DNA from: Syntrophomonadaceae bacterium
GTDB lineage: Bacteria > Bacillota > PH28-bin88
Assembly: GCA_018333865.1 (NCBI GenBank)
Contig: JAGXSE010000066.1
Span: 1 to 64,000 of the forward strand
DNA length: 64,000 nt
Direction of reading: 5' to 3'
A model generated the notes under the pieces. The model was given only the letters and a program-made list of their open reading frames with translations, did not search any database and was not told the origin of the DNA. Both the position numbers and the translations under genes were made by a program. Each line of letters starts with the position of its first letter. Positions within the stretch are counted from its first letter, which is position 1. Below, piece by piece: positions 43,338 through 53,045 of this stretch.

Positions 43338-43391
43338 GGAATGTCCCCGAATAAGGGAATGTCCCCGAATAAGGGAATGTCCCCAATTAAG
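43338..43391. repeat. Three 18-bp tandem repeats (GGAATGTCCCC)
   Basis: GGAATGTCCCCGAATAAG twice, then a variant ending AATTAAG. Directly abuts the 93-bp array and matches the single unit at 35774. Confidence 0.9.
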
Positions 43392-43400
43392 CATCCCGTT

Positions 43401-43604
43401 CTAAAAACCTTTATACTGCGGCTCTGCAAATTCCAGAGTTTGCAGCCTCTTTTCCAAGTCAATAATAACCCTGCCAATACGCCCGGCGTTTTGTTCGAAT
43501 ACTTCCTGCGCCTCGGTTTTCTCAAAGGAGGCAAAGGTTTGCAGGGTTGCCTGGGCTCCCTTCAGGCTGGCGATAGTCTGTTTTACCTGTCCGGCTACTG
43601 TCAC
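43401..43604 (-). CDS. DUF1657-family small protein
   Basis: 67 residues. MTVAGQVKQTIASLKGAQATLQTFA at the start and EPQYKGF at the end match DUF1657, a small helical protein repeatedly found in spoVA-containing operons with DUF421 genes. Role unknown, probably spore membrane or germination related. It is now split from the DUF421 gene by the 93-bp and 18-bp repeat arrays. Confidence 0.88.
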   Translation of the reverse strand: MTVAGQVKQTIASLKGAQATLQTFASFEKTEAQEVFEQNAGRIGRVIIDLEKRLQTLEFAEPQYKGF

Positions 43605-43822
43605 CTCTTCACCTCCACGGAAATATGCTCAGCGTTGAATTAAGTTTGGTTTAAGTCAATGAAGGCGAGCATGAAATTCGCTTAGAGGCCACATTTAATC
43701 AATGAATACTTTGTGGACTAGCTAATTATATTTTGTTCAGATCTCTTTTTTGTATACCTAAGGCTGGTTGAACTTTCCGCAATTAATTAACACCTGATGA
43801 CGCAGCGGCCCTATCAAGAATA

Positions 43823-43858
43823 AAATAAGCCCCTTCCCTCTTTGGCAGGGAAAGGGCC
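43823..43858 (-). terminator. Terminator after iron ADH copy 2
   Basis: Minus-strand stem GGCCCTTTCCCT / AGGGAAGGGGC with a seven-base loop and a TTATTTTAT tail, 19 bases beyond the stop codon. Confidence 0.88.
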
Positions 43859-43876
43859 GGTAAATTAACAGGTTGC

Positions 43877-45034
43877 TTAATAGGCCAGTTCAAACAGCTG
43901 GATGATGTCTTCTACGCCGGCTTGCCGGGGATTAACCTTCACGTTGCCGCTTTTCATGGTATCAACTGCCATCTGGGGAATTGCTTCCCGCTTAACCCCG
44001 ACAGAAGAAATCTTAGCAGGGATACCCAGTGCTTTGTTTAAATTCTCCACGGCAACAATCGCTTGTTGCGCCTTCTTTTCCGGCTTTAAGCCATGCAAGT
44101 CTTCACCCAAGAGCCGGGCAATCTGCGGATATTTGCCCTTGTCAGCCAGGAGGTTATACTGCATGACATAAGGCAACAAGACGGCATTGGCCATTCCATG
44201 AGGCACATCAAAGAAACCTCCCAGGGGATGGGCCATGGCATGGACTAAGCCCAGCCGGGCATGGCCAAAAGCGATGCCCGCAAAAAGGCTGGCCAGAAGC
44301 ATTCCCCCGGCAGCCTCCAAATCCTGGCGATTGGCGACAAAGTTCTTTAAATGCCGACCGATTAAAAAAATTGCCTTCTCTGACATGCTCTCAGAAAAGG
44401 GGTGGGCCGTCAGCGACAAATAGGATTCAATGGCATGGGTAAGGGCATCCATGCCGGTAGCTGCCGCCACCTGTGGCGGCAAGGTAGTGATCAAGACCGG
44501 ATCCAAAAAGGCTACGCGGGGGATCAAGGAAGGACCAGCCACCGGAAACTTATAATTAGTCTGCCGGTGGGTAATGACAGCAAAAGGAGTTACCTCACTG
44601 GCTGTGCCGGCGGTAGTGGGTACAGCAAATAATGGAGGCGGCGGGTTTTTAAATTTTCCAACTCCTTCATACTGAGTCAATTCGCCCCCATTGGTGGCCA
44701 GGACACCGGCTGCTTTGGCCACATCCATCGGACTGCCGCCACCAAAAGCCACCATTCCCTGACAGCCGTTTTCCCGGTACTCTTCCAAGGCTTTCATCAC
44801 AGTCTCCACACTGGGATTAGGCTCCACCTGGTCAAATAATGTAAACTTAACCCCGGCCTCCCTGAACAAACCAAACATTTCCGCCAGCAATCCCGCTTTT
44901 ACCACTCCAGGATCGGATACAACCAATACATTATTGATACCATTCTTCACCAATTCGTCGGGGATTTGTTTAATAATCCCCACGCCAAAACGCACCTGAC
45001 CTGGGACCGAAAAAGAAAAATCAGCAAACGGCAA
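43877..45034 (-). CDS. Iron-containing alcohol dehydrogenase, copy 2
   Basis: 385 residues of the PF00465 family. GGGSPMDVAKAAG binds NAD, TTAGTASEVTPF follows, and metal-ligand segments MDALTHAIESY, RLGLVHAMAHPLGG and VPHGMANAVLLPYV are intact. TTG 45034 is the start: GGGAGGG stands seven bases upstream, and the nearby ATG is out of frame. It is clearly paralogous to the gene at 23933. Last gene after the SDR, with its own terminator. Confidence 0.9.
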   Translation of the reverse strand: MPFADFSFSVPGQVRFGVGIIKQIPDELVKNGINNVLVVSDPGVVKAGLLAEMFGLFREAGVKFTLFDQVEPNPSVETVMKALEEYRENGCQGMVAFGGGSPMDVAKAAGVLATNGGELTQYEGVGKFKNPPPPLFAVPTTAGTASEVTPFAVITHRQTNYKFPVAGPSLIPRVAFLDPVLITTLPPQVAAATGMDALTHAIESYLSLTAHPFSESMSEKAIFLIGRHLKNFVANRQDLEAAGGMLLASLFAGIAFGHARLGLVHAMAHPLGGFFDVPHGMANAVLLPYVMQYNLLADKGKYPQIARLLGEDLHGLKPEKKAQQAIVAVENLNKALGIPAKISSVGVKREAIPQMAVDTMKSGNVKVNPRQAGVEDIIQLFELAY

Positions 45035-45179
45035 AGAGCATCCCTCCCATTTAAATGAAAACTGCTAAAACCTGTTTTCAACGAAGTGTCAATAAATTCC
45101 TGCATGGCCCGGCAATTTTCAATTGGGTTTTGGCTTTTTGCAGGGGTGCTTACCCCGGCTTTTGTTCAGGTCAAAATAT

Positions 45180-45923
45180 TTAAGCCATATGCATCCCGCC
45201 GTCGACAACAATTGTTTGGCCGGTAATCATCCCGGCATTGGTAATCAGGCTCATGACCACCTCCGCCACATCTTCCGCCTCGCAGGCTCTCCCCAAGGGC
45301 ACATCCTTGCTCCCACGCAGGATATGGTCTTCCCGCCCGGCAACCCACCTGGTCATCACGATGCCAGGAGCGACTGCATTGACCCTGACCTCCGGAGCCA
45401 AGACCCTGGCCAGAGATTTAGTAAGGGTGTTCACCGCTCCCTTGGAGGCCGCATAAGCCATGGAACTGCCAACTCCGGTAAGGCCTGCCCTTGAACTTAC
45501 ATTAACAATTGCCCCTTTGCTGGCCTTTAAATAAGGGGCTGCTGCCCGGCAGCAGAAGAAAAGACCCTTGACATTAACCGCCATCGCCCGATCCCAGTAT
45601 TCTTCCTTCAGCCCTTCCAAATCTCCTAAGGGAACAAAATTTGTGGTACCGGCGCTGTTGACCAGGATGTCCAGCCGCCCATACTTTTCGGCAACTGCTG
45701 TGAACATTGCTCTGATCTTTGCATCATCGGCAACATCGGCCTGCCAGGTCATGCCCTGCCCGCCGGCTGCTATAACCTCGTTCAGGGTTTCTTCGGCTTC
45801 CGGCCCTGACCGGGAGTAATTGATGACGACAGTTGCCCCTTCTTTTGCCAGGTTAAAGGCAACTGCCTTGCCGATTCCCGTGGCTCCTCCGGTAATAATC
45901 GCAACTTTTCCCTTTAAAGACAT
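45180..45923 (-). CDS. SDR-family oxidoreductase (FabG-like)
   Basis: 247 residues. TGGATGIGKAVA is the cofactor loop, NSAGTTNF the NAG site, SSRAG with YAASKGA the catalytic Ser-Tyr-Lys, and TGQTIVVDGGMHMA the C-terminus. Substrate unknown; could be a keto-acyl or sugar compound. Lies 47 bases after the NtrC-type regulator gene and 145 before an iron ADH on the same strand. Confidence 0.87.
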   Translation of the reverse strand: MSLKGKVAIITGGATGIGKAVAFNLAKEGATVVINYSRSGPEAEETLNEVIAAGGQGMTWQADVADDAKIRAMFTAVAEKYGRLDILVNSAGTTNFVPLGDLEGLKEEYWDRAMAVNVKGLFFCCRAAAPYLKASKGAIVNVSSRAGLTGVGSSMAYAASKGAVNTLTKSLARVLAPEVRVNAVAPGIVMTRWVAGREDHILRGSKDVPLGRACEAEDVAEVVMSLITNAGMITGQTIVVDGGMHMA

Positions 45924-45970
45924 AACTGTTCATCCTTTCGACTGCAACATTTTTTTAGATTCTGGCCTGA

Positions 45971-47326
45971 TCAGGACAACCCATGTTTTTCCATCCGGTA
46001 CAACAGGGCAGAGCGGGTGATGCCCAGCAATTTAGCCGCACCTGTCCTGTTTCCGCCAGTGCGCCGGAGGGCCTCGAGGATTAGCCCTTGTTCAACCTCA
46101 TCCAGAGAAATCCCTCCGGAAGGAAACCGGATAATCAGGCCGTCCGTTTCAAAGGGCTTCCTGTGGGATGCGGCGGCAGAAAAAGGCAAATGCTCCGGCA
46201 GGATCGTCTCTCCGGAAGCCACAATCAGTGAGCGTTCAATGGCGTTTTCCAACTCCCGCACATTGCCCGGCCATTGATAGGCCTGTAATATTTTCATTGC
46301 CTCAGGAGATATCCCTTTAATTTTTTTTCTGACATCGAATTTACTTAGAAAAAAACGGGCCAAAGCCGGAATATCTTCTTGCCGCTCTCGCAAGGGAACC
46401 AGGTGCAGGTTAATCACATTCAGCCGGTAATACAGGTCCTCCCTGAAAGACCCCAAACGGATGGCCTCGGGCAAATTCCTGTTGGTAGCCGCGATGACTC
46501 GCACATCAACCTTGAGAGTCTTTGTCCCGCCAACCCTTTCAAAAGACCGGTCCTGCAGCACACGCAAGAGCTTTACCTGCATTAACGGGGGCATTTCCCC
46601 GATTTCATCCAGAAAGATAGTCCCCCCATCCGCCAGTTCAAACCTCCCTGGCTTTTTGGCCACCGCTCCGGTAAAAGCCCCTTTTTCATGGCCGAATAAT
46701 TCGCTTTCCAAAAGGGGTTCTGGCAAGGCGGCACAATTCACAACCACCAGCGGTTTGTCCCCGCGCTGGCTGCTTTTGTGGATGGCCCTGGCCACAACCT
46801 CTTTGCCGGTACCGCTTTCTCCTGTCAATAATACCGTTACCTGGGTGCCGGAAATCTGTTCGACAGCCTGGCGCAACTGTTTAGTTGGTTCACTCTCTCC
46901 AATTATCTCTTCCGGATGCCTGGATTGAACTTCCTCTTGCAACAATTCTACCTTCTGAACCAGGGCATTTAGCTGTAAGTTCCGCCCAACGGCCAAACGC
47001 AGCTCCTCGATATCGAAGGGCTTGGTCAGGTAGTCTGCCGCGCCGGCTTTGATAGCTAGAATAGCTGTATCAATGGAGCCGTAAGCAGTAACCATGATCA
47101 CCTGAATACGGGGCGATCTTTCTTTGATTATTTTCAAGACCTGGATGCCATCCATGTCAGGTAACCGCATATCCAGGAGTACCAAGGCAGGTTCTTCTTT
47201 CTCCACCAGGTTGATGCCTTCCTGACCGGTAGCGGCAGTGATCACCCTTCCCTGCTGCCGCAAGGCCCGTTCCAGCAGATTTCGCATATGCCCTTCATCG
47301 TCAATTGCCAGGATTAAGGGTGTCAC
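45971..47326 (-). CDS. Sigma-54-dependent response regulator (NtrC/AtoC type)
   Basis: 451 residues: receiver (LAIDDEGH, phospho-Asp in [18 protein letters not shown]), AAA+ domain with Walker A GESGTGKE, the sigma-54 contact loop [14 protein letters not shown], and a Fis-type HTH at the end ([22 protein letters not shown]). GTG 47326 follows AAGGGAGGGG, better than ATG 47347. It overlaps the histidine kinase gene and is surely its partner. Targets not identified; no clear -24/-12 site was found in the flanks. Confidence 0.9.
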   Translation of the reverse strand: MTPLILAIDDEGHMRNLLERALRQQGRVITAATGQEGINLVEKEEPALVLLDMRLPDMDGIQVLKIIKERSPRIQVIMVTAYGSIDTAILAIKAGAADYLTKPFDIEELRLAVGRNLQLNALVQKVELLQEEVQSRHPEEIIGESEPTKQLRQAVEQISGTQVTVLLTGESGTGKEVVARAIHKSSQRGDKPLVVVNCAALPEPLLESELFGHEKGAFTGAVAKKPGRFELADGGTIFLDEIGEMPPLMQVKLLRVLQDRSFERVGGTKTLKVDVRVIAATNRNLPEAIRLGSFREDLYYRLNVINLHLVPLRERQEDIPALARFFLSKFDVRKKIKGISPEAMKILQAYQWPGNVRELENAIERSLIVASGETILPEHLPFSAAASHRKPFETDGLIIRFPSGGISLDEVEQGLILEALRRTGGNRTGAAKLLGITRSALLYRMEKHGLS

Positions 47327-48785
47327 TGCCGCTCCTCCCTTCTTCATACGCAGGCAGGATTACCCTGAAGACTGCTCCCGGGTCACCCTGCAAAACCTCG
47401 ATTGTACCCCCGTGCAGGGCTACAATTTGATGCGAGATAGCTAAACCCAACCCGGTGCCCTCGTTTTTGGTAGTAAAAAACGGATCGAATAAATGGGGCA
47501 AATCGGCAGGACTAATTCCCGGACCTGTATCCCTGAAAGTAACCATAACTCTGCCAGGAACCCCGGCGGTTTCTATGGTAACCTTGCCACCCCCAGGCAT
47601 GGCCTCTGCAGCATTCAACAACAGGTTAAGAAAAACCTGCTTTATTTTTTCTCCGTCCGCCAAAACTGCTGGCATACCGGCCTCAAATCTGGTAGCCAGT
47701 TCCACCTGTTTTTGCTGCAGGAATTTCCTGCTAAACAACAGGACAGACTCCAGTACCCCATTGAGATCAATTACCTGCATTTGTGGTGGCGCAGGTCTGG
47801 CAAAATCTAACAACTCCTTGATCACCCGGTTTTGCCGGTCAACCTGTTCCAGAATAACGCCTACGTCCTGGGCTAGCCCTGGTACATGCTTGTATTCCTG
47901 CGCCATCAGCTGGGCGGTGCCGCGGATTATCCCCAAGGGGTTCCGCATCTCATGGGCTACGCCGGCAGTAAGATGCCCTAATGAAGCCAAGCGGCTAGAG
48001 CGCTGCAGCTCTTGTTCCAGCCGGCCTTTTTCCCACAAACCCAAAGCGAGTTGATTAATTGCCGCCGCAATCTGTCCCAGTTCTCCCGACATCGGCGGCA
48101 AACGATAATTCAGGTCATTTTTTAAGGAGGCCAAGCCTTTTTGGATCCGGTTAACGCCACTGGCCAGCCGGCCAGAAAGAAAGATGGCGGCGGCAAAGGC
48201 AACAACCAGGCCGAACATGGGCAGAAGGAAACCCCATTTCCGCACCGCCCGATGATGGAGAAAAGCTGGCTGTAGCATTTCTTCCGCCCAGACCACTGCT
48301 TTTTCATCCGCCAAGGAAACGGGCACGGCATAGACCAATTTTTCCCCTCTAAAGAAAGGGACCAACCCGGAGGCCGCTTCTCCAGCCGTTATGGCTTGCT
48401 GAATAACCGGGTTTTTATGCAGGATAAAATTTTCTTCTTCCTGTGGCCGCGGTTCTGGCCGGCGGGCGAAAGAGGCCAGGTTTCCAACCAAAATCACCCT
48501 GCGGGAAGGATAGAGGATCACTCCGGCCCTGACACCCTCATAATCAACCAGGCTAGTTTTTAAAGTTCCCTTAACCTGTTCATCAAAGGCCTCACTGGTT
48601 GCGTCTATTTCATTCAAGCCGTCTCCAATCACTTCTAGTACGGCCTGCAAACGCTTCCCCCGTTCCTCTACAGCCAGCCTTTCCACACCGGCGCCGGTGT
48701 ATAAGCCATAGATGGCAAAGCCAAGGGGGAAAATTAATGAGATGATCACAATTGTCACCAGTTGAAATAAGATACTCCTGGCCAT
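47301..48785 (-). CDS. Membrane sensor histidine kinase (NtrB-like)
   Basis: 494 residues. One N-terminal helix, an extracytoplasmic sensor of about 130 residues, a second helix near 190 ([18 protein letters not shown]), HAMP, the H-box [19 protein letters not shown]-box [11 protein letters not shown], and G boxes [31 protein letters not shown]-type. It starts one base from the MacB-like permease gene, so the sensor probably reads the state of, or substrates for, this efflux pump. Confidence 0.9.
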   Translation of the reverse strand: MARSILFQLVTIVIISLIFPLGFAIYGLYTGAGVERLAVEERGKRLQAVLEVIGDGLNEIDATSEAFDEQVKGTLKTSLVDYEGVRAGVILYPSRRVILVGNLASFARRPEPRPQEEENFILHKNPVIQQAITAGEAASGLVPFFRGEKLVYAVPVSLADEKAVVWAEEMLQPAFLHHRAVRKWGFLLPMFGLVVAFAAAIFLSGRLASGVNRIQKGLASLKNDLNYRLPPMSGELGQIAAAINQLALGLWEKGRLEQELQRSSRLASLGHLTAGVAHEMRNPLGIIRGTAQLMAQEYKHVPGLAQDVGVILEQVDRQNRVIKELLDFARPAPPQMQVIDLNGVLESVLLFSRKFLQQKQVELATRFEAGMPAVLADGEKIKQVFLNLLLNAAEAMPGGGKVTIETAGVPGRVMVTFRDTGPGISPADLPHLFDPFFTTKNEGTGLGLAISHQIVALHGGTIEVLQGDPGAVFRVILPAYEEGRSGSDTLNPGN

Positions 48786-48786
48786 T

Positions 48787-49956
48787 TTACTCCGACCTCA
48801 GTGCTTCGATTGGGTTTAAATTGGCCGCTTTGTTGGCCGGGTACATGCCGAAGAAAATGCCCACAAAGAGCGAGAAAACAACAGCAACCAGTACTACTTG
48901 GGGAGAAAACACAACCGGGAGACCGGCCAGGTTGCTGATCGCCCGGATCAGGCCGTAACCCAAGGCCAGGCCAATCACCCCGCCGATGCTGCTGATGACT
49001 GATGATTCCACCAAAAACTGCATCATGATATCCCTCTTTTTTGCTCCCAATGCCTTGCACACACCTATTTCCCGCGTCCGCTCCGTAACCGAAACTAGCA
49101 TGATATTCATAATACCAATACCCCCTACCACAAGGGAAATTCCCGCAATTCCCGCCAACATCATGGTTAGGGTACCCGTAACCTGGTTCATTGTATCCAG
49201 GATGTCAGCCTGGTTAAAGATGCGAAAAGCATTGGCATCCCGGAAGCGGCGGATCATGCTTGCTTCCAGGGAAGCAACGGCCCACTGCACAGCATCCGGC
49301 GATTCGGCCTGGACAAAGATGGTGCGAATGCCTGCAGTGCGCAACAGTCGCTGGGCTGTGCTGATCGGAATCATCACCTTGTCATCCATGGACCCGCCCA
49401 TACTGGTTCCTTTTTTATTCAATATGCCAACTACAGTAAAAGAGACGCCATTGATCCAGATTTCTCTCCCCAATGGATTGACACCGGAAAAGAGCTTATC
49501 TGCAACCTCTGCCCCCAGCACAGCCACATTCTGCCGGTTATGAATGTCAATACCAGAAAGAAACCGGCCCTCCTCGACAGAATGGTTGCGAACAGACGGA
49601 TAATCTGGGGTAGAACCCTCAACAGTAGTTTCCACACTGGTGGTACCAAACTTAACAGTAACCCGCCCGGTAACAGTAGGAACGGCAGCCTGGACCCCTG
49701 GCCTGGAGACCATTTCTAAAGCCTCCTCATAGGTAAGACTTGTTAACGGCCCCCGCCCCGTAATGGTTACCGTGATCAGGTTCGATCCCATTTCCCGCAC
49801 CTGGTCTGTAACCCTTTTGGTTGCACCCTGCCCCAAGGAGACCAGGGCTACAACCGCAAAAACCCCAATGATGACACCCAGCATGGTCAGAAAAGAACGC
49901 AGCTTATTAGCCCAAATTGCCCCAAAAGCCAGGCGGATTCCTTGCGTCAGGTTCAT
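48787..49956 (-). CDS. MacB-like ABC transporter permease (FtsX fold)
   Basis: 389 residues: one N-terminal helix (SFLTMLGVIIGVFAVVALVSLGQG), a long extracytoplasmic MacB_PCD domain, then three C-terminal helices with VVGGIGIMNIMLVSVTERTREIG and GVIGLALGYGLI. Such permeases couple cytoplasmic ATP hydrolysis to export of peptides, antibiotics or lipids. The start overlaps the ATPase stop by four bases. Confidence 0.92.
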   Translation of the reverse strand: MNLTQGIRLAFGAIWANKLRSFLTMLGVIIGVFAVVALVSLGQGATKRVTDQVREMGSNLITVTITGRGPLTSLTYEEALEMVSRPGVQAAVPTVTGRVTVKFGTTSVETTVEGSTPDYPSVRNHSVEEGRFLSGIDIHNRQNVAVLGAEVADKLFSGVNPLGREIWINGVSFTVVGILNKKGTSMGGSMDDKVMIPISTAQRLLRTAGIRTIFVQAESPDAVQWAVASLEASMIRRFRDANAFRIFNQADILDTMNQVTGTLTMMLAGIAGISLVVGGIGIMNIMLVSVTERTREIGVCKALGAKKRDIMMQFLVESSVISSIGGVIGLALGYGLIRAISNLAGLPVVFSPQVVLVAVVFSLFVGIFFGMYPANKAANLNPIEALRSE

Positions 49957-50639
49957 GAGGCCACTCCCTCCCCTGCCTGTAAAATCAGGCCGTCGTGGAT
50001 CCGCACCTGGCGCATTGTATGACGGGCAATCTCCGGGTCATGGGTAATAATCATGATGGTCCTGCCCTGGGCATGGAGTTCTTTAAGCAGACGCATCACG
50101 TCCTGGCCGGATTTACTGTCCAGGTTGCCAGTCGGTTCATCAGCCAGAATCAGGGCCGGATCCCCAACCAGAGCCCGGGCTATTGCCACCCGCTGCTGCT
50201 GGCCGCCGGAAAGCTGGGTCGGCCTGTGAAGCATCCGATCCGCCAAGCCAACCTGGGTCAGAGCTCGGATTGCATGTTCCCGGCGCTCCTTCCCGCCCAT
50301 CCCACGGTAAACCAGTGGACGCTCAACGTTCTCCAAAGCCGTCAGCCTTGGCAGAAGATTAAAGCTTTGGAATACGAAGCCAATCTGTCTGTTTCGCACT
50401 TCTGCAAGTTGATTGGCAGACAACCGGCTGACCTCGTGGCCGTTCAACCAGTATTTTCCGGCAGTTGGCACATCCAAACACCCAATCAGGTTCATCAGGG
50501 TTGACTTACCCGATCCCGATGGCCCAATTATTGCCATAAACTCACCCGTGTTCACGGTGAGGTCAACCCCTCGTAATGCTTCCACTGTTACCCCGTCCAT
50601 ACGGTAGACTTTTTTCAGGCCTTCCATCCTGATCATCAC
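49953..50639 (-). CDS. MacB-like ABC transporter ATPase
   Basis: 228 residues. Walker [10 protein letters not shown], signature LSGGQQQR, Walker [13 protein letters not shown]. It belongs to the LolD/MacB ATPase group. It overlaps both the adaptor gene before it and the permease gene after it by four bases (ATGA), indicating coupled translation. ATG at 50639 or the codons just after it may be used. Confidence 0.92.
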   Translation of the reverse strand: MMIRMEGLKKVYRMDGVTVEALRGVDLTVNTGEFMAIIGPSGSGKSTLMNLIGCLDVPTAGKYWLNGHEVSRLSANQLAEVRNRQIGFVFQSFNLLPRLTALENVERPLVYRGMGGKERREHAIRALTQVGLADRMLHRPTQLSGGQQQRVAIARALVGDPALILADEPTGNLDSKSGQDVMRLLKELHAQGRTIMIITHDPEIARHTMRQVRIHDGLILQAGEGVAS

Positions 50640-52282
50640 TGGCTACCACCCCTTTGCTGGGACGGACGGGGTTGGGCCCCTCCCGGGGCACCCATTCCCG
50701 GAATGCGAATACCGGGTATGTTTCCGGCCCTGCTCTGGGCAGCCTGGATGAGAACCTGTTGCCCTTCCTGCAATCCTTCGATAATTTCTATTCTGGCCGC
50801 GTCATATGCTCCGGTCCGAACCTGCACCGGCCGCGGACTGCCTGGTTTTCCGTCTTCTCCGGGTTCTCCCGGGACCATCACTATGCTGCGACCTCTTTGC
50901 TCATTCACAGCTTCAATGGGAACTAACAAAACGTTTTGCCGCTGCTCGACAAGGACTTCGGCATTTACTGTCATGCCCACCTTTAATTCCGGATTTGCTT
51001 CAATCTTAATAGTCACGTCAAAGGTCGCCACCCCGCTCTGGCTGGTCCCCTGGCTGGCTACCTTCAGGACCTCCCCGCTGATATTTTTCCCGGGAAGAGC
51101 AGCAGCTGTAAGGCGTACCCGCTGGCCAGGACGCACCTTGGCCACATCCAACTCATCCACCGGGGTCACTACCTGCAGCTGGGAATAATCCACTACTCTC
51201 CCAAACACAGTGCCCTGGTTAATGCTGTCACCGACACCTACCGGTTTAGCCGGCAGAACTACTGTGCCGTCAATTGGAGCCACTATCAAGCGGTTCTGGC
51301 TCCGGTCTTTTTGCTGCTGTTCCCTATCCTCCAGATCAAGCCGGGCCTGCTGCAGGCGCAACTCGGCAGTTGCGATCTGGTTAACAAGCTTATCTGCCCG
51401 GTCTGGGTCGGAGATCTCCGCCAGCACCTGTCCCGCAACCGCACCCCGGCCGTTTTCAACCTTTATGGTTTGGATATTCCCGGCTATGGATGAGCGAATA
51501 TCCACCGGCTCTGACAGGCTGAGGATACTTTCCTCCACCGCCCCCAAGACCCCATTCGCGGTAATCACACTCATGCGGGCTTTCATTCCGGGTGATAGCC
51601 CACCCGGGTTCATTATTTCTGCCCTGACATCAAAGAGAATGGCCCCGGCAGTCCCTGCTTTCGGCGCTGTGTTGACCTCAACTACCCTGGCGGTCAGGGT
51701 GGAAAGGAATTCCGGCAGGAATATTTCTGCGCTCTGCCCTACCTTGATGTGTTGTATTTGGTCTGAATTAAACCGGCCCACGATTTCCATCTTGGATCGA
51801 TCCTGCAGGGTCCCAATAATGGCTCCCTCCTGCACCCGGTCGCCAGCCCTCACCCTCCAGGTAACTTCGCCTGCAGCAGTGGCATTAATCGTATCTAATG
51901 TCTTTTCCTGCCGCAGACTAGCCAGTTCCCGTTCCTGGATGGTAATATCCAGCTTTAACCTGGCAATCTGCAGGCTCAAGTCCTGAACATCCAGTTCGGC
52001 TAGAACCTGCCCGGCCTTAACCTGCTGGCCGTCTTTCATGGCTATCATGTTAACGGTGCCGCTCATTCTGGCGCGGACTTCTTCCTGATTGACCGGCTGC
52101 ACTGCTCCGGTACCATTAACCCTGACCAGCAGGTTCCCCCGCTCCACCTTGACTGCCATTGTTTGCGGTCCCTGATTGGCGCTGGCCCGCCCACTTGAGT
52201 ATTGCCGCCAGCCGTACCAGGCAGCTGCGGAAATTAAAACCATTACCAGAACCCAGACTCCCCATTTTTTCAGCAACAGCAT
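50636..52282 (-). CDS. MacA-like (HlyD/RND) membrane-fusion adaptor
   Basis: 548 residues. A single N-terminal anchor helix (WGVWVLVMVLISAAAWYGW), two biotinyl-lipoyl-like hairpin domains (MKDGQQVKAGQVLAELD, and a second VENGRGAVAGQVLAEI), a coiled coil between them, a beta-barrel region and a Pro/Gly-rich tail. ATG 52282 follows AAGGAGGG; the frame from 52321 is not needed. In a monoderm-type operon it probably guides substrates through the wall. First gene of the pump plus two-component operon. Confidence 0.88.
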   Translation of the reverse strand: MLLLKKWGVWVLVMVLISAAAWYGWRQYSSGRASANQGPQTMAVKVERGNLLVRVNGTGAVQPVNQEEVRARMSGTVNMIAMKDGQQVKAGQVLAELDVQDLSLQIARLKLDITIQERELASLRQEKTLDTINATAAGEVTWRVRAGDRVQEGAIIGTLQDRSKMEIVGRFNSDQIQHIKVGQSAEIFLPEFLSTLTARVVEVNTAPKAGTAGAILFDVRAEIMNPGGLSPGMKARMSVITANGVLGAVEESILSLSEPVDIRSSIAGNIQTIKVENGRGAVAGQVLAEISDPDRADKLVNQIATAELRLQQARLDLEDREQQQKDRSQNRLIVAPIDGTVVLPAKPVGVGDSINQGTVFGRVVDYSQLQVVTPVDELDVAKVRPGQRVRLTAAALPGKNISGEVLKVASQGTSQSGVATFDVTIKIEANPELKVGMTVNAEVLVEQRQNVLLVPIEAVNEQRGRSIVMVPGEPGEDGKPGSPRPVQVRTGAYDAARIEIIEGLQEGQQVLIQAAQSRAGNIPGIRIPGMGAPGGAQPRPSQQRGGSQ

Positions 52283-52504
52283 TATTATTACGCCCTCCTT
52301 AACAGCAAAACATGTTGTCATCTACTTAAACATGCAATATTCGTGCCGGAAGCAATTCGTCTGCCCCAAAAAGTATTTTCTGGCCATTGCGCTCGGATTC
52401 CTGCCCGAAAAAAAAGAAAATTGTCTGTTCTCAAACAGCTGGTGTTCAAAAACAGCCAGTCCGCAAGCAGTTTAATATGTTCAAGCCATTATTACAGGAT
52501 TTGC

Positions 52505-52652
52505 TCGCTTGATGGTATAAACAGATTCGCTGACCTTCGCCAGAAACCGCGCATGGGAAACCAACATCTGCGTGGCTTCATCCGAAACAACTATGTCATA
52601 GCGTCTATTTTTGTTGTCCACTCCCAACCTCCAGGATAGCGGCCTGCATGGT
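52505..52652 (-). pseudogene. Truncated RelE-type toxin gene remnant
   Basis: Bases 52527-52652 match 56635-56767, the start of the intact RelE gene at 56417-56734 and the last codons of its antitoxin, with few substitutions. TCGCTTGATGGTA at 52505 matches 56359, but the roughly 250 bases between these parts in the intact copy are missing. So it is an internally deleted second copy. Confidence 0.85.
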
Positions 52653-53045
52653 GACATTATCATTATCACAGATTAAACACACAGTGGGGAATTTTTATTG
52701 ACATCAACACATGCCAATGACATAATAATAACATCCTTATTTGGAAATAATTAACATTTTTCTGTGCAATTGCTAAAAGGTTAGGCAAATCCTCTGCTTT
52801 TTTATGAGCAGAGATGCATAGAATGTCTTATGAAAACCACCCAACAGTGAATTTACTGTATCTTTTGCATGACAGCGCCATGGATGTAAAGGAAAGGGGG
52901 TGGCTGACAAATAAACACCAATAATGTTGTGGACCGAAATTGTAGCATTAATTTGGAAGCAAAATCGGCAGTTAACCATGATCATTGCGGATAGCGACTT
53001 AAGGCATCAGGATTTAAGTTTAAAAAACGAAAGGGATGATTGCAG
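52653..53045. other. Leader region before tctC 2
   Basis: AT-rich, no convincing gene. It holds the TTGACA/CATAAT promoter and a small hairpin (52792-52813). A 70-codon minus-strand frame at 52773-52985 lacks coding character. Confidence 0.5.
52698..52726 (+). promoter_or_regulatory. Promoter of tctCBA operon 2
   Basis: TTGACA (52698-52703), 17-base spacer, CATAAT (52721-52726). It lies about 320 bases before tctC, implying a long 5' leader with a CTCTGC/GCAGAG hairpin at 52792-52813. Confidence 0.6.

Noticed and set aside
43054-43386. 110-codon minus-strand frame of repeated Lys/Arg-rich units
   Set aside because: Pure product of the 93-bp repeat; composition not protein-like and sits between real genes.
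43059-43391. CRISPR array
   Set aside because: Tandem repeats without unique spacers and no cas genes in the window.
42825-43643. 272-codon plus-strand frame
   Set aside because: It is the antisense of DUF421 joined to the 93-bp repeats, whose period is a multiple of three and keeps frames open. No domain or ribosome site.
45035-45179. Sigma-54 promoter before the iron ADH
   Set aside because: TGGCCCGGCAAT resembles part of a -24 element, but no GC at the required -12 spacing was found on either strand.
52773-52985. 70-codon minus-strand frame
   Set aside because: No ribosome site, no recognisable pattern, and it overlaps the leader of the tct operon.
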